Source: an uncultured Faecalibacterium sp. (GTDB lineage Bacteria; Bacillota; Clostridia; Oscillospirales; Ruminococcaceae). From it: a stretch of DNA of 15,448 nucleotides. The DNA lies in assembly GCA_900772565.1 (NCBI GenBank), contig CAAHET010000012.1, positions 1-15,448 on the forward strand. Direction: 5' to 3'. The notes under the pieces were generated by a model that was not told the origin of the DNA, ran no database searches, and was given only the letters and a program-made list of their open reading frames with translations. The position numbers and the translations under genes are program-made. Shown here piece after piece: positions 6,316-14,290 of the stretch; positions within the stretch are counted from its first letter, which is position 1; each line of letters begins with the position of its first letter.

Positions 6316-7614
6316 ATGGATGATATCAAAGAAAAGATCAAACAGGTGCTGCGCCATATCTGGACAAATAAATACCGCCTGTTTCTCTGCTTGCTGACCT
6401 TGTGCTGTCTGTTCGGGCTGCTTCACTTTTTTGAAAGTGCGGACAGCGCCACCGCCAGTATTTCTTTCAACTACTCCGAGGCGGCACTGGGGATGAACCC
6501 CAACAAGACCCGCTTCAATGCCTACGAGATCGTATCGGACGAGGTGATGGAGCGCGCCATCCGGCGGGTGGGTTTGCAGGACAGCCTGACCCCGGCAGAA
6601 CTGACCGAGTGCCTTTATCTATCCCCGGACGGCACCGGCAGCGCCAATGGCAGCGAGTATATCAGCACCAACTACTATCTCTCTATCAATACCCGCAAGC
6701 TGGACTTGGGCAACCGCAAAGCCATGGATCTTTTGCAGAGCGTGTGCGAATCCTACCGGGAGATCTTTCAGAACAGCTACTGTGACAACCAGAGCCTGCT
6801 GAAAGAAAAGCTGGAAGTGACCACCGATTGTGAGCCCTACCTGCGGCTGAACGAGTTGGAGGTGCGCGCTGAGGGGCTGAACCGCTATCTGAATGACCGC
6901 CTGAAGGAGAACAAAAGCTTTACGGACGATGCAAATTCTGATATCTCAACGAACAACTTTACCACGCTGGGCAAAAAGATCAACAATCTGGTAGATTACG
7001 ATCTGCCCAATGCCATGGCATTTGTCATTGAGGGGGGTGTTGCCCGTGACCCGTTCGTGTTGACCAGCATTTTGGAATACAAGAATAAGATCGATGATTT
7101 GGCCATGCGCACCCAGCAGGCTTATTATGATGCTGATAAAAGGGGCATTTCCATCTACGAAAAATCTATGACTTCCATCATGATGATCCCCACTGTGGAT
7201 GAGGCCAGCGAATACTATATGTCCCGCACCAAGACCGCCATGGATGCGCTGGCCCGGGCGGCAGATAGCTCTCTGTCCGATGCCACCGACTACCAGTCCG
7301 AGATCGTGAGCACGAATTATGTGATCCAGAAAATCCGGGAGCTGGATGCCGGGCAGACGCGTCTGGTCGAGGCACAGGCTATGGTGAATAAGCTGGAGAC
7401 CGCTATCAACGAGATCACGGAGGAACTGTTTGTACTGGACAAGGCGTATATCAAGTACAAATCCCAGAACTATATCACCTTTACCTATGGTGCGGCCTCC
7501 TTTATCCAGCGGCTGAGCCTGAAAAAGACACTGATGGAGTCCGTTGCCGTCATGCTGGGCGGTGCATGGCTGCTTCATCAGCGGAAACGCAGAAAGGCAG
7601 GGGACCGCAAATGA
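6316..7614 (+). CDS. Wzz-like polysaccharide co-polymerase (chain-length protein)
   Basis: This 432-residue protein has the co-polymerase layout: a short cytoplasmic N-terminus, a first membrane segment (about 21-39), some 365 extracytoplasmic residues, and a weaker second segment (about 404-421) ending in the basic tail HQRKRRK. Its start of the outer domain (TASISFNY, then EIVSDEVMERAIRRVGL at 71-87) matches the Wzz fold and the same region of the next gene. Helical, charged stretches around 330-385 suggest a coiled coil. Such proteins set polymer length with a Wzy polymerase, and one is encoded downstream. It has no kinase domain and no tyrosine-rich tail. An AAAGG ribosome binding site lies at 6303-6307. 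The family assignment comes from architecture and the local match, not from a strong motif. Confidence 0.75.
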   Translation: MDDIKEKIKQVLRHIWTNKYRLFLCLLTLCCLFGLLHFFESADSATASISFNYSEAALGMNPNKTRFNAYEIVSDEVMERAIRRVGLQDSLTPAELTECLYLSPDGTGSANGSEYISTNYYLSINTRKLDLGNRKAMDLLQSVCESYREIFQNSYCDNQSLLKEKLEVTTDCEPYLRLNELEVRAEGLNRYLNDRLKENKSFTDDANSDISTNNFTTLGKKINNLVDYDLPNAMAFVIEGGVARDPFVLTSILEYKNKIDDLAMRTQQAYYDADKRGISIYEKSMTSIMMIPTVDEASEYYMSRTKTAMDALARAADSSLSDATDYQSEIVSTNYVIQKIRELDAGQTRLVEAQAMVNKLETAINEITEELFVLDKAYIKYKSQNYITFTYGAASFIQRLSLKKTLMESVAVMLGGAWLLHQRKRRKAGDRK

Positions 7615-9455
7615 AAAAATTTGAGATCCTGCGCTATCTGAAGCGTTTCAGCCTGCTCATTTTTCTGGTATCGCTGGCGGGTGCGGCCGCCATTTATCTG
7701 TATGCGGATGGGCGGCAGAAGTACACCGCATCGGTCATCATCCGCTATACCAACGACGGCATCTCCGATGGCTATACCCCGGACGGCAGCGATCTGGATG
7801 TCAACGAGATCTATTCCTCCACGGTCATCTCGCAGGCTATGGACGCGCTGGGGGCTTCCGGGCGGTTGAGCACCATCCGCTCCAACATCTCGGTGACCCC
7901 GGTGATTTCGGAGGAACAACAGACCATCAATGAGGCGTTGTTGGATAAGGGCGAAGAGGTGACCTATTTCCCTGATACCTATAAGGTGAGCCTCGTGGTG
8001 GACGGGTCACAGGGCGCTGGCTATGCCCGCAATATGCTGGATGCCATCATCCAGAGCTACTGTACCTATTATACCGAAAAATATGTGGAGCAGAAACTCT
8101 CGCTTAATCCTTCGTCCAATCTGTTGGATAGTGGCTACGACTACTACGAGTGCGTCCGTATTCTGGAAAATGATACCACTGAGATGCAGGACTATCTGCT
8201 GAGCAAGCGGGAAAGCTACCCTGATTTCCGTTCCTCCTGCACCGGCTATACCTATGCCGATTTGTGCGATATCTATTCTGATTTCAAAAAGTATACGATC
8301 CCAGCGCTGTATGCCTATGTGCTCAACGGCCCGCAGGTGCGGGACGGCACGGTGCTGCAGGAGTATCTGGCCAACAGCATCGAAACTGCAAAGCAGAACG
8401 AGCAGATCACCACCGAGCAACGGGACAGCCTGTGGAGCCTGACAGATCAGTACGTGTACAAGAACGCGGATCTGCTGGAAAACTATTTTACCGATCGGGG
8501 CGAGGTGGTGTCCTCGGATTACATCCTGAACAACATCGAGCTGGAAGGTGCGGGCGAAAAGGCACAGACCACCTACGATGGTCTGGTTTTGAAGCTGGTG
8601 TCTCTGGAACAGAAGGTTGCGGCCAGCGAGATCGACCGGCAGTTTCAGGAAGAGATCCTGCAAAGCTTTCGCAATGTGGATTTTGGCGGCACGGACGAGC
8701 AGCACGCCAAGATGGAAAGCATGATCAATAACTACGAGGCACAGCTGAAAAAATACTACGAGATCATCAATACCAGCAGCAAGGAGCTGAACCTGTACAT
8801 CAGTGCAGATTATCTGAAGATGATCAGCTCGGTGCAGGTGGCTGCAGCCATCAATATCAAGCTGTATCTGATGCTGGCACTGGTGCTGTTCTTTGTTATC
8901 GGCTGCTGCGGTGCCGTTCTGCTGGGACGAATCTCGGATGTGGTGGATTATCTGCTGTATGTGGATAAAAAGACTGGTCTGCCCAACCGCGAAAAGCTCA
9001 ATGTTTATATCAGCAGCATGGCTAGCCGCATCCTGCCGGAAGATTATACCTGCTTTACCCTGCAGCTGGATAATCTGACCGAGATGAGCCGCCGCTTTGG
9101 CTATACTGTGGGTGACGGCATCCTGAAGGACTTTTCAGGTCTGCTGCAGCTGATGGGCGATACCGATGGTATGGTGGGCTACAACGGCGCAGGGAAGTTC
9201 TTGGCTTTCTTTGACGAATGCAGCAGCAAGAAGGCTGAGGTGATGGTGCGCATCCTGCAAAATCAGGTGGACGAGTACAACAAGCTGAACCCGGAATATC
9301 CCATCCTGTTCACCGCCGCATGGGCCACCTCCTCGAACGATGATGTCTACAATGTGCGGGATCTGGTGCGTACAGCACAGAAAAAGATGGCTCTGAACAA
9401 AAAAGAGAATGCTTCAGCCTTTACGGCTGCAGAGACCGAGAGAGGTGGAGTATGA
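7611..9455 (+). CDS. Wzz-like co-polymerase fused to a degenerate GGDEF domain
   Basis: This 614-residue protein has a first membrane segment at about 13-31, an extracytoplasmic Wzz-like region of about 380 residues and a second membrane segment at about 415-438. A cytoplasmic GGDEF-fold domain follows (about 450-600). The domain is recognised by DKKTGLPNR (452-460), FGYTVGD (496-502) and the aligned signature strand. The GG(D/E)EF signature reads GAGKF (526-530). The first metal Asp is Q485, the guanine-binding Asn is S493, and no RxxD inhibitory site precedes the signature, so cyclase activity is not expected. The ATG at 7611 overlaps the previous stop (ATGA), and the frame remains open upstream to 7566, but a good ribosome binding site favours 7611. 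It probably forms mixed complexes with the preceding paralog, and the GGDEF-like part may be a binding or docking module (inference). Confidence 0.85.
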   Translation: MKKFEILRYLKRFSLLIFLVSLAGAAAIYLYADGRQKYTASVIIRYTNDGISDGYTPDGSDLDVNEIYSSTVISQAMDALGASGRLSTIRSNISVTPVISEEQQTINEALLDKGEEVTYFPDTYKVSLVVDGSQGAGYARNMLDAIIQSYCTYYTEKYVEQKLSLNPSSNLLDSGYDYYECVRILENDTTEMQDYLLSKRESYPDFRSSCTGYTYADLCDIYSDFKKYTIPALYAYVLNGPQVRDGTVLQEYLANSIETAKQNEQITTEQRDSLWSLTDQYVYKNADLLENYFTDRGEVVSSDYILNNIELEGAGEKAQTTYDGLVLKLVSLEQKVAASEIDRQFQEEILQSFRNVDFGGTDEQHAKMESMINNYEAQLKKYYEIINTSSKELNLYISADYLKMISSVQVAAAINIKLYLMLALVLFFVIGCCGAVLLGRISDVVDYLLYVDKKTGLPNREKLNVYISSMASRILPEDYTCFTLQLDNLTEMSRRFGYTVGDGILKDFSGLLQLMGDTDGMVGYNGAGKFLAFFDECSSKKAEVMVRILQNQVDEYNKLNPEYPILFTAAWATSSNDDVYNVRDLVRTAQKKMALNKKENASAFTAAETERGGV

Positions 9456-10651
9456 TCCAAAACAGACGCGCTTACCAGCTGATCCACTGCCGCACCCACA
9501 GCCGTCTGCTGGCGGGCGCTGCCGCCGTGTGCGGTGCCGCCTGCGGCCACGCAGACCTTGCGTTGTATCATCTGCTGCACCGGGGCGGTGCGCCGCTGCC
9601 GGACAGCACACAGGCTGACCGCGCTGCGCTGGCAGCGCTGTGCCCGAAGCCCGCAGAGGAGGAAACTTGCCCGCCGCTGCCGCCGCAGGACCCGGCGGTG
9701 ACCCTCTCGGTCATCGTGCCGGTATATAACGGCGAAGCCACCATTGCTGCTTGTCTGGACAGCATTTTGCAGCAGGAGACCGGCTGCACCGTGCAGCTGA
9801 TCGTGGTAGACAGCGATTCCACCGACGGCACAGCCGCCGTGCTGGAACGCTACCGGGCACAGCCCGGAGTGGTGCTGTGCAATTGCGGCGCACCCCGCAG
9901 CGCTGCCGCCGCCCGCAATGAGGGGCTGAGCCATGCCGTGGGGCGCTGGCTGATGTTCGTAGACAGCGATGACTTGTTGATGCCCGGAGCCGTCCGCGCC
10001 CTGCTGGAGGCCACGCAGCGCCTTGACGCCGATGTGGTGCAGGGCGGCTGGCAGTACCTTTACACGGATGGCAGCTATGGCCCGGTACAGCGCTACCCGG
10101 CGGCGGTCTACACCGGAGCCGCCGCGCTGGATCGATTCGAGCTGCCCGGGATGCCATGGGGCAAGATCTACCGGCGGGAGCTGTTTGCGCAGGTGCGCTT
10201 TCCGGCTTACTATACCTGCTTTGAGGACGCCATCATTCATTTTCTGGTGTTCCGGCAGGCAAAGAGCGTGGCCTCGGTGCCCGAGGTGGTCTATCTGTGG
10301 CGCAAAAACCCCAAGGGACTTACCGCTACCAGTCAGCACCGCCCTGCCGCAGTGCAGAGCTACTGGATCATGGAGCAGCTGCTGGCACAGGATGCTGCGC
10401 TGGGCTTGCCCCACGATGCGCTGTACCGCTGCAGCCTGACGTTGCAGCTTTCGGCTTTCTGCTATGCCACTGTATCCGGTCTGCAGCCGGAAACGCAGCA
10501 GGCGGTTTTCCGGCTGTGCTGCGCTTTGTACGCCAAGGCTCTGCCGCAGGAGGGCGCACTGCCCCGCCGTGCCCGCTGGGGTGCCCGTGCGCTGCGGCAG
10601 CAGGACTTCGGGCTTTGGTGCCGCTATGGCAGAAGATTTCAATTGTTATAA
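9452..10651 (+). CDS. GT2-family glycosyltransferase with N-terminal extension
   Basis: This 399-residue enzyme has a GT-A fold domain starting near residue 83. VIVPVYNG (87-94), the VVDSDSTDGT nucleotide-binding loop (118-127), RSAAAARNEGL (149-159) and the metal-binding DSDD (171-174) are clear, with FEDA (257-260) as the probable catalytic base region. It should add a sugar from a nucleotide donor to a lipid-linked repeat unit at the inner membrane face. About 82 residues come before the GT domain, rich in Ala, Leu and Cys (LLAGAAAVCGAACG near 19-32), which is not usual for GT2 enzymes. No internal ATG offers a shorter start. The start overlaps the previous stop (ATGA at 9452-9455). Donor and linkage cannot be read from the sequence. 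Confidence 0.9.
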   Translation: MIQNRRAYQLIHCRTHSRLLAGAAAVCGAACGHADLALYHLLHRGGAPLPDSTQADRAALAALCPKPAEEETCPPLPPQDPAVTLSVIVPVYNGEATIAACLDSILQQETGCTVQLIVVDSDSTDGTAAVLERYRAQPGVVLCNCGAPRSAAAARNEGLSHAVGRWLMFVDSDDLLMPGAVRALLEATQRLDADVVQGGWQYLYTDGSYGPVQRYPAAVYTGAAALDRFELPGMPWGKIYRRELFAQVRFPAYYTCFEDAIIHFLVFRQAKSVASVPEVVYLWRKNPKGLTATSQHRPAAVQSYWIMEQLLAQDAALGLPHDALYRCSLTLQLSAFCYATVSGLQPETQQAVFRLCCALYAKALPQEGALPRRARWGARALRQQDFGLWCRYGRRFQLL

Positions 10652-10666
10652 TGTGAGGAAGTACCT

Positions 10667-11779
10667 ATGATACGAGTGCTGCATTCGGTCAGCAATATGG
10701 ACCGCGGCGGGATCGAGACCATGCTGATGAACTACTACCGGCATATCGACCGCAGCAAGGTCCAGTTTGATTTTATCGTCAACAAGAAAAAGCCTGGCGA
10801 CTACGACGACGAGATCCGCCGTCTGGGCGGCCACATCTACCAAAGCCCTGGGCTTGACCCGCTGCATTACCCGGCGTATCTGCGCTTTGTGCAGCAGACC
10901 GTGGCCGCAGACCCCCGCATCCGCATCCTGCACGCCCACAACGAGGCCATGGGACTGTATGCCCTGAAGGGCGCGGAGAAGGCGGGGCTGCCCGTGCGCA
11001 TTGCCCACGCCCATAATATCTGGATTGTCCGGGATTACAAGTGGCCGCTGAAGATGCTTTGCAAGCAACTGCTGCCCGGCGCAGCCACCCACCTGTGGGC
11101 CTGCGGCCGGGACGCGGGCATCTACTACTTTGGCAAAGCGGACTGGGAGCGCCGGGGACAGATCATTCCCAACGCCATCGAGCCGGAGACCTTCCGCTTC
11201 TCCCCCACCGTCCGCGCCGAAATGCGGGCGCGTTACGGGTTGGAGGACCGGGTGGTGCTGGGCCATGTGGGACGCTTTGACATCCGTAAGAACCACGAGC
11301 GTCTATTGGAGATCTTTGCCGCCTTTTTGCAGCTGGAGCCCCGGGCGATGCTGGTGCTAATCGGCACCGGCAGACTGGAACAGGCTGTTCGCGCACAGGC
11401 GCAGGAACTGGGCATCACAGACCATATTCTATTTGCCGGGCTGCAAAGCAGTGTGGCAGACTGGTATCAGCTGATGGATCTCTTCGTCATGCCCTCCCGC
11501 TTCGAGGGTCTGCCGGTGGTGGGCATCGAGGCGCAGGCTGCCGGGCTGGGGTGCGTATTTTCCGATGCAGTGCCGGAGGAGGTTCTGCTTTCGCCCCATG
11601 CCATCCAGATCCCGCTTTCTGCCAGCAATGCAGACTGGGCAGCAGGCTTGCAGCGGATGCTCCAACAGCCCTGCGACCGTTCTGCCGGTGCAGCGCTGAT
11701 CCGGCAGGCGGGCTACGATATCAACATCGCCGCCGCCCGCTTACAGCAGCAGTATTTGCAGCTGAGCGGGGAGACATAA
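10667..11779 (+). CDS. GT4-family glycosyltransferase (EpsF-like)
   Basis: This 370-residue GT-B fold enzyme has the N-terminal acceptor domain with MDRGGIETML (11-20), followed by HAHN motifs at 89-92 and 114-117. The C-terminal donor domain carries GHVGRFDIRKNH (199-210), LIGTG (231-235), MPSRFEGLPVVGIEAQ (275-290) with the E-x7-E pair E280 and E288, and SDAVPEE. These are the hallmarks of retaining GT4 enzymes such as EpsF of Gram-positive exopolysaccharide clusters. A GAGGA ribosome binding site stands about eight nt before the ATG, 15 nt after the previous stop. It likely adds one sugar of the repeat unit in the cytoplasm. Donor sugar is unknown. Confidence 0.92.
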   Translation: MIRVLHSVSNMDRGGIETMLMNYYRHIDRSKVQFDFIVNKKKPGDYDDEIRRLGGHIYQSPGLDPLHYPAYLRFVQQTVAADPRIRILHAHNEAMGLYALKGAEKAGLPVRIAHAHNIWIVRDYKWPLKMLCKQLLPGAATHLWACGRDAGIYYFGKADWERRGQIIPNAIEPETFRFSPTVRAEMRARYGLEDRVVLGHVGRFDIRKNHERLLEIFAAFLQLEPRAMLVLIGTGRLEQAVRAQAQELGITDHILFAGLQSSVADWYQLMDLFVMPSRFEGLPVVGIEAQAAGLGCVFSDAVPEEVLLSPHAIQIPLSASNADWAAGLQRMLQQPCDRSAGAALIRQAGYDINIAAARLQQQYLQLSGET

Positions 11780-11786
11780 GTCACCT

Positions 11787-11800
11787 GCGGGAACACCCGC
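11787..11800 (+). other. Short intercistronic hairpin before wzy-like gene
   Basis: GCGGG and CCCGC pair around a four-base loop in the 43-nt gap between the GT4 and polymerase genes, just before the AAGGAG ribosome binding site. There is no T-run, so termination is unlikely. Confidence 0.3.
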
Positions 11801-11822
11801 TACAAAAGGAGAACCCTTTTTC

Positions 11823-13202
11823 ATGCGCACACTGGATCAGATCTTGACCAAAAAGGATTACAGCCGAAAAACTCCGGCCTCTTTGTTTTATAAGGACAGC
11901 CCGCTGTGGCAAAGACTGCTGACCATCGGCTGTGTGGTCTTTTTGACCGTTGCCGGGCTGGGAGAGTGGAAAGTCCTCAACAGTATGCTGGGCGGTCTGC
12001 CCAAAGCCGTCTCTCTGGGAGTGATCGGGCTGGCGGTGCTATACGCTCTGTTTTACCCGGACGAAAAGCGTCTCCGGGAGGTATGGAAGCCCACCTTGCT
12101 GTATATGTCCCTGATGGTGGCACTGTTTTTCTGGTCGATGGTCATCTGGATCGAAAGCTTTGCTGCGATGTCCTCCATGATCCGCAGCTGCTCTAAGCTT
12201 TTGTTCCAGAGCATTGCCATCCTTACTGCCATAGCGCTGGTCTATCTATTCCGCGAAAAGGCCATTGAGCTGTTCACCATCAGCATCTGTATTACCAACA
12301 CGGCCATCATGCTGCTGAGCATTCCCGGCTACGGTCTTGCAGCCAGCATCCAGTCTCTCGTCACCTGTCTGGTCACCTTCGGCGAGGCAGACGGTTACGC
12401 GCTCCAACTAGAGATCCACGACCTGACCTTTGTGTTCGGGCAGATGGTTTTGTACTACGCCGTTTTTGCGCCCCATTCCACCCGGCAGGAAAAACGCAAA
12501 CGTTGGCGTTATCTGCTAGCCTGCTGCTGGTTTTTTCTGGTCGGCATGAAGCGCAGCGCCATTCCTGCGGTGCTCTTGTTCGTCCTGATTGGTCTGCTTT
12601 TCCGCAAGCGCAAGGTGCCCGGTTGGGTTTACCCGACAGTGGGCAGTGGCTGCATCCTATTTTTTCTGGTATTTCTCTACTGTGTGCGTAATGGCATCAT
12701 CTCGAGACTGCTGAACAGCGTTGGCGTGGATATGATGGGACGGGACTACCTGTGGAGCATGGCGAATCCCTACTATGAATTTTCCATCACCTATCTCGGC
12801 CACGGCTTTGAATATGTGGATACCATCATTGCCCAGTGGTATAATGCCGGTCTTATCAACGATCCCTTTCCTTTCCACAACGACATTCTGAAGGTCTTTG
12901 TGGAAATGGGCTTTCCCGGCTTTCTGCTCTGGTCCGTCATCCAGTATGTTCTGACCCCGCTGTTCTGGCAGCATTATGCAGACCAAGAGACCACGCTGCT
13001 GTATCTGTGCGAGTTGGGCTATATGACGGTGACCTACCTGACCGATAATACCGCCTTTTATTTCTGGAGCACGATGGCGCTTCGTCTGGTGACCCTTGCC
13101 TATGCAATGGAGCGCAAAAAGCCCCCGAAGCATAAGGTGTGGATGCCGGATAGTCGGCAGGAGATGCGGGATCGCATCCATATTTTGATGCAGGAGGGCT
13201 GA
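11823..13202 (+). CDS. Wzy-like polysaccharide polymerase
   Basis: This 459-residue, strongly hydrophobic protein has about ten to eleven membrane segments (for example near 33-46, 63-78, 92-110, 125-143, 149-166, 229-260, 270-288, 365-382 and 412-427). Features shared with the Wzy/O-antigen-ligase superfamily are GMKRSA (241-246), the extracellular-loop GRDYLW (306-311), YLGHGFEYV (324-332) and FHNDILKVFVEMGFPGF (351-367), matching the familiar HN...E.G..G pattern. It should join lipid-linked repeat units outside the membrane, with chain length set by the two co-polymerases upstream. An AAGGAG ribosome binding site (11807-11812) precedes the ATG. The sequence is too variable to predict the polymer. 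A ligase role is possible but less likely beside the Wzz-like genes. Confidence 0.83.
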   Translation: MRTLDQILTKKDYSRKTPASLFYKDSPLWQRLLTIGCVVFLTVAGLGEWKVLNSMLGGLPKAVSLGVIGLAVLYALFYPDEKRLREVWKPTLLYMSLMVALFFWSMVIWIESFAAMSSMIRSCSKLLFQSIAILTAIALVYLFREKAIELFTISICITNTAIMLLSIPGYGLAASIQSLVTCLVTFGEADGYALQLEIHDLTFVFGQMVLYYAVFAPHSTRQEKRKRWRYLLACCWFFLVGMKRSAIPAVLLFVLIGLLFRKRKVPGWVYPTVGSGCILFFLVFLYCVRNGIISRLLNSVGVDMMGRDYLWSMANPYYEFSITYLGHGFEYVDTIIAQWYNAGLINDPFPFHNDILKVFVEMGFPGFLLWSVIQYVLTPLFWQHYADQETTLLYLCELGYMTVTYLTDNTAFYFWSTMALRLVTLAYAMERKKPPKHKVWMPDSRQEMRDRIHILMQEG

Positions 13203-14269
13203 TGGAGATGACACAAACTGCCAAGCGTCTGGATCACATCGACATCGCTAAGGCCATTGGCCTGCTGCTGGTGATCTACGGCCACACCTTTCGGATGTCC
13301 ATGCGCACCGTACATCCGTGGTGTGAGTTCTCTTATACCTTTGCTTACCGGTTCCATGTCCCGCTGCTGTTTCTGCTCTCCGGTATGGGCTGCACCCTGA
13401 CCGCGCAGAAGAATCGCAGCCTTTCCGCCCGGCAGTTCGTGCGCAAAAAGGCGCACAGCCTGCTGCTGCCATGGGGTATATATTCGGCTTTTTTGTACTT
13501 TTTGTTTTATCTGGCAAATCTGGTGCCGCCGGTGCGGGCACTGCTGTCCGGCGGTGCATACCAGTTAAAACAGCCTGCGGAATATCTCTGGCTGGTGCTG
13601 CGCAACGAGAACCCCTACGGCTTTCATCTGTGGTATCTGCCCACGCTGTTCTGGTTTGTCCTCACGGCATGGCTGTTGGATAAAGCCTTGTCCCCAGCGG
13701 CAGCCCGGGCGGTAAAGCTGGTGCTGGTGGTGGCGCTGCCCGTGTGCTATCAGCTGCTTTTCACAGGCTGGTTCTGGGCAGTGAAAAGTTATTTTCAGCA
13801 GGGGGCGTTTTTCTTTCTGGGCTGCGTGCTCCCGCGCGAAAAGGCCGAACAGCACGCAAAGCCGCTGGTGCTTTTTGGTGCCTTGTGCGGCCTGTGGGTG
13901 GTGTGGGGACTGCTGTCCCCCACTATTGTCTGGCCGGATGGCCTGCTTGCAGAAGCTGTGCGCACATGGGTGGACTATTTTGCGGTCAGCGGGTTCTGTG
14001 TGGGCATCTGGGCAGCGTGTGTGCTGCTGCAAAAGCCCCTGCGGCGGCTGGTTCCGCTGGGGCAGAACACCATGCTGTTCTATCTGTATCACCAGCCCTT
14101 TTGCTGCGCAGTGCCGGGGCTTGTGCTGTATGATAAGCTGGGCGTTTCTGCGGGTGGGACAGTTCTCGTATGCGGTGCGGCCAGTCTGGTAATGCCGTAC
14201 CTGTTCTGCCGTCTTGCCGGTCGGCTGCATTTGCGGCCGCTGTTGCGTCGGCTCGGTCTGCCGGGATAA
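13202..14269 (+). CDS. Acyltransferase-3 family membrane protein
   Basis: This 355-residue protein has about ten membrane segments. It opens with the typical RLDHIDIAKAIGLLLVIYGHTFR (residues 9-31), where H28 matches the conserved histidine of the family, followed by RFHVPLLFLLSG (50-61). Acyltransferase-3 proteins move acetyl or other acyl groups across or at the membrane onto sugars, so it most likely decorates the polysaccharide made by its neighbours. The stop of the polymerase gene and the ATG share one base (TGATG at 13200-13204). AGGAGGG (13192-13198) is only three nt from this ATG but nine nt from an in-frame ATG at 13208, so a start at 13208 (two residues shorter) is quite possible. 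The acyl group is unknown. Confidence 0.9.
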   Translation: MEMTQTAKRLDHIDIAKAIGLLLVIYGHTFRMSMRTVHPWCEFSYTFAYRFHVPLLFLLSGMGCTLTAQKNRSLSARQFVRKKAHSLLLPWGIYSAFLYFLFYLANLVPPVRALLSGGAYQLKQPAEYLWLVLRNENPYGFHLWYLPTLFWFVLTAWLLDKALSPAAARAVKLVLVVALPVCYQLLFTGWFWAVKSYFQQGAFFFLGCVLPREKAEQHAKPLVLFGALCGLWVVWGLLSPTIVWPDGLLAEAVRTWVDYFAVSGFCVGIWAACVLLQKPLRRLVPLGQNTMLFYLYHQPFCCAVPGLVLYDKLGVSAGGTVLVCGAASLVMPYLFCRLAGRLHLRPLLRRLGLPG

Positions 14270-14290
14270 TCATTTCAAGGAGTTGGAATC

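Noticed and set aside
7611..9455. Active diguanylate cyclase
   Set aside because: The signature is GAGKF and the metal and guanine ligands are replaced, so catalysis is not expected.
9347..10642. 431-codon minus-strand frame opposite the GT2 gene
   Set aside because: The plus strand encodes a clear GT2 enzyme. The antisense product has shadow-like composition and crosses the coupled gene junction.
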